A stretch of DNA of 64,000 bases from Halobacterium jilantaiense (lineage in GTDB: Archaea; Halobacteriota; Halobacteria; Halobacteriales; Halobacteriaceae), in NCBI RefSeq assembly GCF_900110535.1, contig NZ_FOJA01000001.1, positions 930,001 through 994,000 on the forward strand, read 5' to 3'. The notes under the pieces are model-generated. The model was given only the letters and a program-made list of their open reading frames with translations. It had not been told where the DNA came from and did not search any database. Of this stretch, positions 34,220 through 42,627 are shown one piece after another (position 1 is the first letter of the stretch; each line of letters opens with the position of its first letter). Made by a program: the position numbers and the translations under genes.

Positions 34220-35434
34220 TTACGCGAGGCGCTCGGCGATGCGCGTCTCGAGATCCTCGCGGAGTTCGTCGACCTCCACTTCCTCGAGCACGGGGACGAA
34301 GAAGCCCTCGACGAGCATGTCCTTGGCCTGCTGCTCGGTGAGGCCGCGGCCCTGCATGTAGAACAGCGTCTCCTGGTCGACCTGACCGACGGTCGCCGAG
34401 TGCGACGCCTCGGTGTCGTGGTTGTTGATGATGAGCTTCGGGGAGGCGTCGGCCTCGCTCTCGTCGCTCAGCATCAGGGTGTTCTCGCGCTGGTAGCTCG
34501 ACGTGTCCCAGGCCTCGCGGCCGACGTCCTGGACGCCCTCGTAGACGCTTCGGGCCTCGTCGTCGATGACGCCGCGAGTCACGAGGTCGGCAGTCGTGTG
34601 CTCGGCTCGGTGCCAGACCTTCGCGTCGAGGTCGAAGTGCTGGTCGTCGTGGCCGAAGAACGCGCCGACGATCTTCGTCTCGCTGCCGTCGCCGTTCAGC
34701 TCCGTGGCAACGCCGGTTTTCGTCAGCCGGCTGCCGAGGTTCCCCTCGATCCAGTTGACCGTACTGTAGGTGCCGGCGTCGCCGCGTTTGACGGTGTAAT
34801 TGTACGTCTGCTGGTCGAAGTCCTGAAGACTTCCGTACTGGACGTAGGAGTTCTCGCCCGCGTCGACTTCGACGATGCCGCTGTAGTAGCGCTCGCCCTC
34901 GACCTCGTCGCCGGTGTCCTGGCGCTCCAAGATGGTGGCGGAGGCGTTCGTCTCGGTGACGACGAGCGTGTAGTTGAACAGCGACCGCGAGTTCATGGAC
35001 GTCCGGATGGTGACGTCCTCGGCGTCGACGCCCTCGGGGACGTAGACGACCGTCCCCGTCGTGAACAGCGCCGTCGACAGCGCCGTCAGGCGGTTCTGCT
35101 GCGGGTCGACGACGCTGCCGAAGTGCTCCTCGACGAGGTCGGCGAGGTCGTCGTCCTGCAGGGCGTCGTGGAATGACTCCACGCGGGCGTTCTCAGCGCC
35201 GACCTGGTCTTTGTCCTCGGTCTGCGTGAGCGGGTCGACGAGCGCCTCGAAGTCGAGGTCCTCGAGGTTCGTCCACTTCCGACCGGGCGTCTGGATGACG
35301 CTCGGGTAGTCGAGGTCGTCGAGCGTGTCGAGCGCGTCGAGTCGCGTCTCGAGGAGCCACTCGGGCTCGTCGCGCTCCTCGGCGAGCTGGCGTACCGTCT
35401 CTTCGGAGATGTCCTTGTGTAGCTGCGTGCTCAT
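34220..35434 (-). CDS. sufD: Fe-S cluster assembly protein SufD
   Basis: 404-residue partner of SufB in the SufBC2D scaffold that builds iron-sulfur clusters. Right-handed beta-helix core, with LRGV-type rungs such as VNWIEGNLGSRLTKTGVATELNGDGSETKIVGAFFGHDDQHFDL, and the C-terminal ESEADASPKLIINNHDTEASHSATVGQVDQETLFYMQGRGLTEQQAKDMLVEGF typical of SufB/SufD. One base separates it from sufB. Confidence 0.95.
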   Translation of the reverse strand: MSTQLHKDISEETVRQLAEERDEPEWLLETRLDALDTLDDLDYPSVIQTPGRKWTNLEDLDFEALVDPLTQTEDKDQVGAENARVESFHDALQDDDLADLVEEHFGSVVDPQQNRLTALSTALFTTGTVVYVPEGVDAEDVTIRTSMNSRSLFNYTLVVTETNASATILERQDTGDEVEGERYYSGIVEVDAGENSYVQYGSLQDFDQQTYNYTVKRGDAGTYSTVNWIEGNLGSRLTKTGVATELNGDGSETKIVGAFFGHDDQHFDLDAKVWHRAEHTTADLVTRGVIDDEARSVYEGVQDVGREAWDTSSYQRENTLMLSDESEADASPKLIINNHDTEASHSATVGQVDQETLFYMQGRGLTEQQAKDMLVEGFFVPVLEEVEVDELREDLETRIAERLA

Positions 35435-35435
35435 G

Positions 35436-36860
35436 TTATCCGAGACTCCCCTCCATCTCGAGCTCGATGAGGCGGTTCAGTTCGACCGCGTACTCGATGG
35501 GTAGCTCCTCCGTGATCGGCTCGATGAACCCGGAGACGATCATCTGCTTGGCGTCGTCGTCGTCGAGGCCGCGGCTCTGGAGGTAGAAGACGTCCTCGTC
35601 GCCGATCTTCCCGACGGTCGCCTCGTGGGCGACGTCGACCTTCGACTCGTTGATCTCCATGTACGGCATGGTGTCGCTGGTCGACTCGTTGTCGAACATC
35701 AGCGCGTCGCACTCGACGTTCGTCTTCGAGTCCTCCGCGCCGTCCGCGATGTGGACGAGGCCGCGGTAGTTCGTGCGGCCGCCGTCTTTCGCGACGGACT
35801 TCGACTCGATTGTGGACTTCGTCTCCGGGGCGTTGTGGTAGACCTTCGCGCCGGTGTCGATGTTCTGTCCCTCGCCCGCGAACGCGATGGTGATGTGGTT
35901 GTCAGTCGCGCCGCGGCCCTTGAGGATGGTCGACGGGTACAGCATCGTCGCCTTCGACCCCATGGAGCCCGAAACCCACTCCATCGTGCCGTTCTTCTCG
36001 CAGATGGCGCGCTTCGTGTTGAGGTTGAACGTGTTCTTCGACCAGTTCTGGACGGTCGAGTACTGCACGTGCGCGTCCTCGCCGACGTACACTTCGACGC
36101 CGCCGGAGTGGAGGTTGTGGCTCGCGTACTTCGGAGCCGAGCAGCCCTCGATGTAGTGGACCTCGGAGCCCTTCTCGGCGATGATGAGCGTGTGCTCGAA
36201 CTGGCCCATGCCCTCGGAGTTCATCCGGAAGTAGGCCTGCACCGGCATGTTCACCGTGACGTCCTCGGGGACGTACACGAACGACCCGCCCGACCAGACA
36301 GCGCCGTGGAGTGCGGCGAACTTGTTGTCGCTGGCGGGCACGCAGTCCGTCATGAAGTGCTCTTTGACGAGCTCCGGGTGCTCCCGAACGGCCTCGTCCA
36401 TGTTGCAGAAGACGACGCCCTTCTCCTCCCAGCGCTCCTGCATGTTCTGGTAGACGACCTCCGACTCGTACTGCGCGCCGACGCCGGAGAGCGCGTTGCG
36501 CTCCGCCTCGGGGATGCCCAGCTGCTCGAAGGTGTCCTGAATGTTCTCGGGGAGTTCGTCCCAGTCGTCGACGCCCTCGCGCTTGTCAACGTCCGGTCGG
36601 ATGTACGGGACGATCTCCTCGATGTCGAGCTCGGAGAGGTCCGGCTGGCCCGGCCAGTCCGTCGGCATCGGCATCTTCTTGTACTGTTCGAGTGCGCGGA
36701 GGCGGCGCTCGAGCATCCAGTCGGGCTCGTCTTTGTCCTCGGAGATGACGCGAATCGTCTCCTCGGTCAGGCCCTTCTCGGACTCGAAGGCGGACTCCTC
36801 CTCCTTCTTGAACTCGAAACGCGCCTCGGTGTCAGTGTCTTGTATGTCTTCGGAACTCAT
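35436..36860 (-). CDS. sufB: Fe-S cluster assembly protein SufB
   Basis: 474-residue scaffold of the Suf complex. Marker segments are VVYQNMQERWEEKGVVFCNMDEAVREHPELVKEHF, EGCSAPKYASHNLHSGGVEVYVGEDAHVQYSTVQNWSKNTFNLNTKRA (cluster-scaffold cysteine in GCSAP) and VECDALMFDNESTSDTMPYMEINESKVDVAHEATVGKIGDEDVFYLQSRG. Lies 33 bases after sufC on the minus strand. Confidence 0.97.
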   Translation of the reverse strand: MSSEDIQDTDTEARFEFKKEEESAFESEKGLTEETIRVISEDKDEPDWMLERRLRALEQYKKMPMPTDWPGQPDLSELDIEEIVPYIRPDVDKREGVDDWDELPENIQDTFEQLGIPEAERNALSGVGAQYESEVVYQNMQERWEEKGVVFCNMDEAVREHPELVKEHFMTDCVPASDNKFAALHGAVWSGGSFVYVPEDVTVNMPVQAYFRMNSEGMGQFEHTLIIAEKGSEVHYIEGCSAPKYASHNLHSGGVEVYVGEDAHVQYSTVQNWSKNTFNLNTKRAICEKNGTMEWVSGSMGSKATMLYPSTILKGRGATDNHITIAFAGEGQNIDTGAKVYHNAPETKSTIESKSVAKDGGRTNYRGLVHIADGAEDSKTNVECDALMFDNESTSDTMPYMEINESKVDVAHEATVGKIGDEDVFYLQSRGLDDDDAKQMIVSGFIEPITEELPIEYAVELNRLIELEMEGSLG

Positions 36861-36893
36861 GGTGTGTGTTGGTGGGGTGGCGTCCGGGGGCCG

Positions 36894-37805
36894 TTACGCG
36901 GTCTCGTAGACCTGCTCGCGGACCCAGTCGTAGCCCTCGTCCTCGAGCTTCTCGGCGAGTTCGGCGTCGCCCTCCATGACGACCTCACCGTCGAGCATGA
37001 TGTGGACGCGGTCGGGTTCGACGTAGTCGAGGATGCGCTGGTAGTGCGTAATCTGGAGGATACCGGTGCCCTGCTCGTCGCGGAGCGCGTTGATGCCCTC
37101 GGAGACGTCCTGCAGGCGGTCGATGTCCAGCCCGGAGTCGATCTCGTCGAGCACGGCGATGCTCGGCTCGAGGATGGCGGCCTGAAGGACCTCGTTCTGC
37201 TTCTTCTCGCCGCCGGAGAAGCCCGCGTTCAGGTAGCGGTTCGCGAACTTCTCGTCCATGTCGAGCAGCTCCATCTTCTCGGAGAGCAGCTCCTGGAACT
37301 CGGCGACGCCGATTTCGCCCTCGTCGGCGGGCCCCTCCATCGGGGAGTTCTCGTAGCCCGCGTCGTCCTCTTCGTCGTCCTCGTCGCCCTCACCGAAGAG
37401 GAGTTCGTCGCGCTCTTCGAGGCTGGCGTTGAGCGCCGTGCGGAGGAAGTTCACGAGTGTGACGCCCTCGATTTCGGCGGGGTACTGGAAGCCGAGGTAG
37501 ATGCCGAGCGCGGCGCGCTCGTTCGGCTCCAGGTCAAGCAGGTCGAAGGTGCGTTCGTCCTCGGGGACGTCTTCGACGCCCTCGAAGTCGCCGTCTTCGA
37601 GCGTGAGCAGTACTTCGCCGTCGGTGACGTCGTAGGCGGGGTGGCCGGCGATGACCTTCGCCGTGGTGGACTTCCCGGAGCCGTTGGGGCCCATGAGGGC
37701 GTGAATCTCCCCGGAGGGAATCTCGAGGTTCACGCCTTCGAGAATCGTCTCACCGCCGTCCTCAGCCACTTCCGCGTGTACGTCGTTGAGTTGGAGCGTA
37801 GCCAT
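36894..37805 (-). CDS. sufC: Fe-S cluster assembly ATPase SufC
   Basis: 303-residue ABC-type ATPase that powers the SufB-SufD scaffold. Walker A MGPNGSGKSTTAKV (about 38-51), signature GFSGGEKKQNEVLQ, Walker B SIAVLDEIDSGLDID and the switch ITHYQRILDY. An acidic insertion (FGEGDEDDEEDDAGYENSPMEGPADEGE, about 135-165) makes it longer than bacterial SufC, as in other haloarchaea. First gene of the sufCBD transcript, with a DtxR-like palindrome right before the start codon. Confidence 0.96.
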   Translation of the reverse strand: MATLQLNDVHAEVAEDGGETILEGVNLEIPSGEIHALMGPNGSGKSTTAKVIAGHPAYDVTDGEVLLTLEDGDFEGVEDVPEDERTFDLLDLEPNERAALGIYLGFQYPAEIEGVTLVNFLRTALNASLEERDELLFGEGDEDDEEDDAGYENSPMEGPADEGEIGVAEFQELLSEKMELLDMDEKFANRYLNAGFSGGEKKQNEVLQAAILEPSIAVLDEIDSGLDIDRLQDVSEGINALRDEQGTGILQITHYQRILDYVEPDRVHIMLDGEVVMEGDAELAEKLEDEGYDWVREQVYETA

Positions 37806-37808
37806 CGA

Positions 37809-37822
37809 TTAGGTCATCCTAA
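37809..37822 (-). promoter_or_regulatory. Perfect TTAGG-N4-CCTAA palindrome before sufC
   Basis: TTAGG-TCAT-CCTAA lies three bases upstream of the sufC start codon. A TATA-like CCGTTATAGG (minus strand, 37838-37847) is about 25 bases further upstream, so the palindrome covers the predicted transcription start. TTAGG/CCTAA are the outer half sites of DtxR/IdeR operators, and a DtxR gene ends the same gene run. Confidence 0.6.
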
Positions 37823-37911
37823 ACAACGTCCGTGAGGCCTATAACGGTTGCGGATTTCACCGTCGTTGTTTCCTCGACGAGAAAAATGAATTTGTGAATC
37901 GGAAAATCACG

Positions 37912-38215
37912 TCAGTCGTCGGCGACGACGGGGTCCCCGTGTTCCACCCGGGTTCCGAGGACGTCGAGGAACTGCGAGAGCCACTCGGCGTGGTCGGGCC
38001 AGGCCTGCGCAGTCACGAGGTTTCCGTCGGTCGTCACCTCGTCGACCCACGTGCAGCCGGCCGCCTCGCACTCGGGTCGAACGGCCGGATACGACGTCAG
38101 CTCGTACCCGTCGAGGACCCCAGCGGCCGCCAGCACCTGTGGCCCGTGGCAGAGCGTCGCCACGGGCTTGTCCGCGTCGAAGAAGTGCTGTACGGTCTCG
38201 ATGACCTCGTCTTCG
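37912..38215 (-). pseudogene. DJ-1/PfpI gene fragment (5' end lost)
   Basis: The minus frame encodes the C-terminal half of a PfpI-type protein: DEVIETVQHFFDADKPVATLCHGPQVLAAAGVLDGYELTSYPAVRP (nucleophile Cys kept) to the natural end FLDVLGTRVEHGDPVVADD. Homology stops near 38215; further upstream the frame is only antisense to the neighbouring SDR fragment and lacks the N-terminal Rossmann half. It is therefore a truncated remnant. Confidence 0.75.
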
Positions 38216-38216
38216 T

Positions 38217-38535
38217 CGGGAGTTTCGCCGGTCAGTACCCCCGGCCGTTCAACCCCGTCTACGCCGTGACGAAGTGGTGGACGCGCGGCTTCGCGCACAG
38301 CGTCGAAGCCCGCTACGGCGACGACGGCGTCGCCGTCACCGTCGTCAACCCCAGCGAGGTCCGCACCCGGTTCAACGAGGCCGACGGCACCGCCTTCGAG
38401 GACGCCTTCGACGAGGGCGAGGTCTGCGAACCCGAAGACGTCGCCGACGCCATCGCGTTCGCCGCGACGACGGACGCACCCGCGACCGCGAGCGAAATCG
38501 ACGTCTACCGGCAGGACAAGTTCTCGCACTTCTGA
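38217..38535 (+). pseudogene. Short-chain dehydrogenase gene fragment (5' end lost)
   Basis: The plus frame from about 38217 encodes the last 105 or so residues of an SDR: GSFAGQYPRPFNPVYAVTKWWTRGFAHSVEARYGDDGVAVTVVNPSEVRTRF to VYRQDKFSHF. The catalytic YxxxK (YAVTK) is present, but the N-terminal NAD-binding half is missing. Upstream in this frame is antisense of the PfpI fragment. The two remnants meet head to head. Confidence 0.75.
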
Positions 38536-38565
38536 ACGGCAGCCGGACGGGGTGCGCTCGGAGCG

Positions 38566-41274
38566 TTACGTGAAACTGCCGAGCCCGGTCTGCGTCTGGC
38601 CGGACTTCACCTCGTTCCAGGAGATGTTCAGAGCTTCGAGGATGCGCTCGATGGGTCCCTTCAGCGTCTTGTCCAGCATCTTGTCGTAGTCGACCTCGAA
38701 CTCGCCGGGAATCTGGTCGGCGTACTCGTAACAGATGACGTCCGGGTCGCGCTTGAACTCGATGTACAGCGGGTCGTCGTCGGCACCCGGGTTGTCGGTC
38801 TCGAAGCCCCGGAAGAACTCGGGGTGGACCTTCGCGAGGTAGAGCCGTTTCGGCTTCGACCCGCGGTCGAAGTTCGTCCCGAGCAGGAGGTTCGCGTACT
38901 TCGCGCCCCGCACCTGTGCGGTGTCGGTGTCGTAGTTGTCCAGGCGTTTGCCGATGCCGCCCGGGATGCCGATGTCGTCGAGGTCTACCTCGCCCTCGCG
39001 GAAGTCCTCGATGACGCCGTGGACGTAGTCCTCGACGCCGTCCACGTCGCCCTCGCGCACCACGAGGTCGATGACCTCCTTCTGGACGCGCTTCGTGATG
39101 GGCGCGATGTCCGAGCGCTGGTACTCGAAGCCCGTGATGTCGACGTCGTCGACGTCCTTGCCCTCCTTCCAGACGATGTGACCGGCGTAGCGCTTCTTCT
39201 TGCCCGCCTGGAAGAACCGCCGGTAGAGCTTCTCGAACTCGATCTGGAAGCGGTGGTCGTCGGCGTTCAACTGCTCGCGGGCGAACTCGTCGTAGGCGGC
39301 GTTGATGTGGTCCTCGATGTCGAAGGACTCCTCGATGGCCTCCTCCTTGGTCATCCCGCCGCCGAGTTCGAGCATCACCGAGTCGGTGTCACCGTACGCG
39401 ACCTCGTAGCCGAAGTCCTCGGCAGCCGCCTCGGTGAACGAGATGACCTCCCGGTTCGTGGACGTGACGCCCGCGCTCATCGCGCGGTCGTACAGCCGGA
39501 AGCGGTCCCAGCCGAACACGCCGTAGAGGCTGTTCATGATGACCTTCACGGCGGCCTGCTGGCGGTCGTAGCGCTCGTAGTCCTCGCTGTCCGGATCGTG
39601 CTGGTCGCGGAGTTCCTTCTTGTCCTCGCGCTCGGTGAGCAGTTCGTCGACCATCTCCCGGATGATGCCGTCCGGTTCCTTGCGGAAGTGGACGCCCGTC
39701 GGCGTCTGGTAGGTGTCGCCGTCGAACGTCTCGGGGTCGACTTTCGTCTCCGGGCTGGCGTTGATGGTCACCATCGACATCGGGTAGAGGCTCTTCAGGT
39801 CCAGCACGGAGACGTTCTCCCGGACGCCCGTGATGGGGTCGAAGACCGCGCCGCCCTCGAACTCCTCGGCCTCCTGTTGGCCCTTCGACGGCAGCACGAA
39901 GTTCCCGAACGCCTTGTGGAGGACGTACATGTCCACGGCGTCGCCGGGCGTCGTTGCGTCTTCGAGTTTGCAGCCCACCAGCTTGCGGGCCTCGTCCCAG
40001 AACGCGACGATGGACTGCTTGCGGTCGATTTCGACGCAGAGCTCCACGTCCCGGAGGTTGTACTCCAGGAGGCGTTCGGGGTCGTCCTCCCAGAGGTCGC
40101 CGATGTCGCCCGGGTAGCGCTCCTTCCCGACGCCGAGTTCCTGCTCGCCGACGGCGTCCAGCCGGTAGGAGTCGAGTTCGGAGTACTTCGTGCGCTGGTA
40201 GGCGTACAGCAGGTCGAAGACGACCCGGCCCTTGACGTTCGGGCCGCCCCAGCCGGAGGTCCAGACCTCGCTCACGCGCGACAGCCGGTCGGAGTCGAGG
40301 TCGTGACTCGTTCCAGAGTCGAGCTCGTCCAGCCGGTCGATGAGGTACGGCGCGTCGAAGTCGTCGAAGTTCCAGCCAGTCAGCACGTCGGGGTCCGTCT
40401 CCTCGATGTACGAGAGGAACGCCTCGTGCATCGCCTCCTCGCTGTCGAAGACCCGGACGTCGACGTCGAAGTCGTCCGTCAGCGGGTCGTAGCCCGGCAC
40501 CTCGCCGGGGCTCTCGACGGTCGCGTCGGGGGCCGTGTACAGCCACGCGACGTACTCGTCGCGGTAACTGTCGTGGCTCGTCAGGCAGACCACCGGCTCC
40601 TCGCCGTCCTCCGGGAAGCCGTTGCGGTCGTCGACCTCGATGTCGAACGTGTTCACGCGCAGGTCGGCCGCCACCTCGCAGGCCTCGACCTCGTCGTGGT
40701 GGACGTAGACGGCACCGTCGTCGGCGCGGCGGTCCGGCACCCGGACACCCTCGGTGATGTCCTTGTCGATGAGCAGCCGGTTCGGGAACAGGATGTCCGC
40801 CTCGTAGTGCTCGAACTCGTCGCGGATGTTCCCGACGTCCCGCGGCGTCCGACCGAATATCCGGGTCAGTTCCTCGCCCCGGATTGACTCGTAGCCGTCC
40901 TCGGTGCCCGTGATGACGTCCCGGGTGAGGTCGTCCTCGGAGAGGCTGTCCGTCGGCGCGTAGAAGTACGGCCGGAAGCCGTGAACGCGGACGTGCTCGG
41001 CCTCGTTGTCCTCGGTGCGACCGAAGACGTGGAGGACCGGGCGCTCGCGGTCGCCGGACCCCTCGACGGTGTAATCGACCTGTGTCACCATCAGCTCGAC
41101 CTCGCCCTCGGCGTCCGGCAGCGCGTCCTGCTCCGCGGTCAGCACCTCGTTCACGACGGGGTCGGCGTCACCCGCGACGACTTCGGCCTCCGCGCGGACC
41201 GTCTCCTCACCGGGACCGTCGCCGCCGTTCCCGTCGCTCTCGTGCATGAACTCGGAGAGCTCGGTGTTTCCCAT
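38566..41274 (-). CDS. polB: Family B replicative DNA polymerase
   Basis: 902-residue polymerase. The 3'-5' exonuclease motifs are FDIEVDD (Exo I) and GWNFDDFDAPYL (Exo II). Polymerase motif A is LDLKSLYPMSM (about 490), motif B KVIMNSLYGVFGW (about 575) and motif C AYGDTDSVML (about 626). No intein interrupts these motifs, although haloarchaeal polB is a frequent intein site. The extreme C-terminus QTGLGSFT resembles a PCNA-binding PIP box. A TATA-like TTTTTAGGG (minus, about 41297-41305) precedes the start. Confidence 0.96.
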   Translation of the reverse strand: MGNTELSEFMHESDGNGGDGPGEETVRAEAEVVAGDADPVVNEVLTAEQDALPDAEGEVELMVTQVDYTVEGSGDRERPVLHVFGRTEDNEAEHVRVHGFRPYFYAPTDSLSEDDLTRDVITGTEDGYESIRGEELTRIFGRTPRDVGNIRDEFEHYEADILFPNRLLIDKDITEGVRVPDRRADDGAVYVHHDEVEACEVAADLRVNTFDIEVDDRNGFPEDGEEPVVCLTSHDSYRDEYVAWLYTAPDATVESPGEVPGYDPLTDDFDVDVRVFDSEEAMHEAFLSYIEETDPDVLTGWNFDDFDAPYLIDRLDELDSGTSHDLDSDRLSRVSEVWTSGWGGPNVKGRVVFDLLYAYQRTKYSELDSYRLDAVGEQELGVGKERYPGDIGDLWEDDPERLLEYNLRDVELCVEIDRKQSIVAFWDEARKLVGCKLEDATTPGDAVDMYVLHKAFGNFVLPSKGQQEAEEFEGGAVFDPITGVRENVSVLDLKSLYPMSMVTINASPETKVDPETFDGDTYQTPTGVHFRKEPDGIIREMVDELLTEREDKKELRDQHDPDSEDYERYDRQQAAVKVIMNSLYGVFGWDRFRLYDRAMSAGVTSTNREVISFTEAAAEDFGYEVAYGDTDSVMLELGGGMTKEEAIEESFDIEDHINAAYDEFAREQLNADDHRFQIEFEKLYRRFFQAGKKKRYAGHIVWKEGKDVDDVDITGFEYQRSDIAPITKRVQKEVIDLVVREGDVDGVEDYVHGVIEDFREGEVDLDDIGIPGGIGKRLDNYDTDTAQVRGAKYANLLLGTNFDRGSKPKRLYLAKVHPEFFRGFETDNPGADDDPLYIEFKRDPDVICYEYADQIPGEFEVDYDKMLDKTLKGPIERILEALNISWNEVKSGQTQTGLGSFT

Positions 41275-41344
41275 TATCTCTCGGTTCGTTCGTCCACCCT
41301 AAAAACTCGCCCTTCGCCGCGGCAGATTCGGACACGGGGAGAAG

Positions 41345-41353
41345 GCTTATATC
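41345..41353 (+). promoter_or_regulatory. TATA box for the small gene at 41388
   Basis: GCTTATATC is 35-43 bases before GTG 41388, predicting a short leader that contains the Shine-Dalgarno GAGGTGA (41376-41382). It lies in the divergent region with polB. Confidence 0.6.
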
Positions 41354-41387
41354 ATGTGACTCCATACCAAACTTCGAGGTGACAGAC

Positions 41388-41573
41388 GTGACAGACCACG
41401 CAGCGGGCGACCGGCATCGCCACAACGACGTCCCACAGCTGCCCGAGGGTGACGACGCACGAGACAGCGTCGAAGCCTACGACACAGACGACGGCGTCGT
41501 ACTCTACGACGCGGAGAATCCGCTCGCGTGGCTCAAAGGCACGAACGCCGTGCCACTGGGCGACGCCCTCTAG
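41388..41573 (+). CDS. Small conserved haloarchaeal protein (VVLYDAENPLAW motif)
   Basis: 61 residues, hydrophilic N-terminus and a conserved-looking end DSVEAYDTDDGVVLYDAENPLAWLKGTNAVPL. I recognise it as a widespread haloarchaeal family of unknown function (DUF7331-like, from memory). GTG at 41388 has GAGGTGA five bases upstream; a GTG three codons earlier overlaps that site. First of a plus-strand run of small genes between polB and rad50. Confidence 0.75.
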   Translation: MTDHAAGDRHRHNDVPQLPEGDDARDSVEAYDTDDGVVLYDAENPLAWLKGTNAVPLGDAL

Positions 41574-41613
41574 AACCAGTAACGCTTTCCTCCCACACAC
41601 CCCAGTTCTGGTC

Positions 41614-41895
41614 GTGCTCGACGACCTCCCGTTCGCCGACGAGGAATCCGAGGCCGAGCAGGAGCTGGCTCCCTCGGTCGACATCCCGGACTCGTCGGCC
41701 GCCAGCACCGAGCTCAAGCGACAGTTCTGGTCGCTCGTGCTCGTGTTCAACGCCGCGCTGCTCGCCCTCAGCGTCGGCGCGATGCTCGTCGGCTTCCAGG
41801 GCGACTGGGACGCCGGCGGCAGTCTGCTCGCAGCCGGCGCTATTCTCTCGGTCTACGGCTCCTACAAGTACCGCGTCTACAGCCGGAAGGACTAA
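41614..41895 (+). CDS. Small haloarchaeal membrane protein
   Basis: 93 residues: an acidic N-terminus (LDDLPFADEESEAEQELAPSVDIPDSS), an amphipathic ELKRQFW segment and two transmembrane helices (SLVLVFNAALLALSVGAMLVGF and GSLLAAGAILSVYGSYKYRVY). Not assigned to a characterised family. GTG at 41614; the upstream part of the frame overlaps the previous gene antisense-like and is not used. Confidence 0.7.
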   Translation: MLDDLPFADEESEAEQELAPSVDIPDSSAASTELKRQFWSLVLVFNAALLALSVGAMLVGFQGDWDAGGSLLAAGAILSVYGSYKYRVYSRKD

Positions 41896-41920
41896 CGCCG
41901 TCGACGGCCTCGCCGTAGGC

Positions 41921-42349
41921 ATGCGGACGGTAGTCGACGGCGACGACCGGCGCTGGGTGCTCCTCAAGCAGAGCAGCGAGAGCAGTCGCGTCCGCGACCC
42001 GGAGACCGGCGAGGAGACGTTCCGACCGAACGACGACCTCGAACCGGCGGGCGGCGAGTCGCCGTTCGAGGCGCTCGCCCGGGCAGTCCCCGGGCCCGCC
42101 CGCCGGATTCTGCGCGCCTGCCACGAGGACTGGCAGGTCGGGCTGCTCGTCTCGCTCGCCGACGACGGCCCCCGGCCGGTCCGGGCGCTGCTGGGCGAGT
42201 CCGCGGCCTGCGAGAGCGACTTCCTCGGAGCCGTCACCGAACTCCGCGCAGCGGGGCTGCTCGCGGAGACCACGGTCGCAGGCGAACGCGCCTACGAACT
42301 CACCGACGCCGGCCGCGACGGCGTCGACGCGCTCCGTCAGACGGACTGA
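41921..42349 (+). CDS. Winged-helix-like haloarchaeal protein
   Basis: 142 residues. The N-terminus MRTVVDGDDRRWVLLKQSSESSRVRDPETGEE looks like a small beta unit. The C-terminal part (VGLLVSLADDGPRPVRALLGESAACESDFLGAVTELRAAGLLAETTVAGERAYELTDAGRDGVDAL) reads as a winged helix. Conserved near rad50/mre11 in haloarchaea as far as I recall; function unknown, perhaps DNA binding. Confidence 0.72.
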   Translation: MRTVVDGDDRRWVLLKQSSESSRVRDPETGEETFRPNDDLEPAGGESPFEALARAVPGPARRILRACHEDWQVGLLVSLADDGPRPVRALLGESAACESDFLGAVTELRAAGLLAETTVAGERAYELTDAGRDGVDALRQTD

Positions 42350-42588
42350 GCGCGGCCGTGGTAGCCGGTCACCGCCAGCACGGACAGCGACACCGCAGAC
42401 GCCCCGATGCCGAACGCCCACACGAGCGGCACCGACGCGGCGACGCCTGCGACGCCGAGACCGGCACCCGCAAGCGCCAGCGCGCCGCCGAGAAGCAGCA
42501 GCTGCCGGAGTGCTGTCCACCCGATATCCTGTTCCGTATCCCCTGTCGTCGTCTTGGTGCCCGAGGACGTACCCTGACTCGTCGACAT
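42337..42588 (-). CDS. Small two-helix membrane protein
   Basis: 83 residues with a Ser/Thr-rich polar start (MSTSQGTSSGTKTTTGDTEQD) and two hydrophobic stretches (LRQLLLLGGALALAGAGLGVAGVA and PLVWAFGIGASAVSLSVLAVTG). Unknown function. It overlaps the end of the previous gene tail to tail and sits 39 bases downstream of rad50 on the same strand. Confidence 0.65.
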   Translation of the reverse strand: MSTSQGTSSGTKTTTGDTEQDIGWTALRQLLLLGGALALAGAGLGVAGVAASVPLVWAFGIGASAVSLSVLAVTGYHGRAQSV

Positions 42589-42627
42589 GGTAGCTGTTTG
42601 TCCGCTACCCGTGAGAACCTTCCGGCG

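Noticed and set aside
34100-35176. Long plus-strand open frame over sufD
   Set aside because: It is antisense to the well-supported sufD; long antisense frames are expected at this GC content. The same holds for frames opposite polB, rad50, mre11 and sufB.
37894-38535. One intact 213-residue gene on the plus strand
   Set aside because: Only the part after about 38217 looks like an SDR; the first half is antisense of the PfpI fragment.
38566-41274. Intein in polB
   Set aside because: Motifs A, B and C and the 902-residue length leave no room for an intein, and no C-x-x...H-N splice junction is present.
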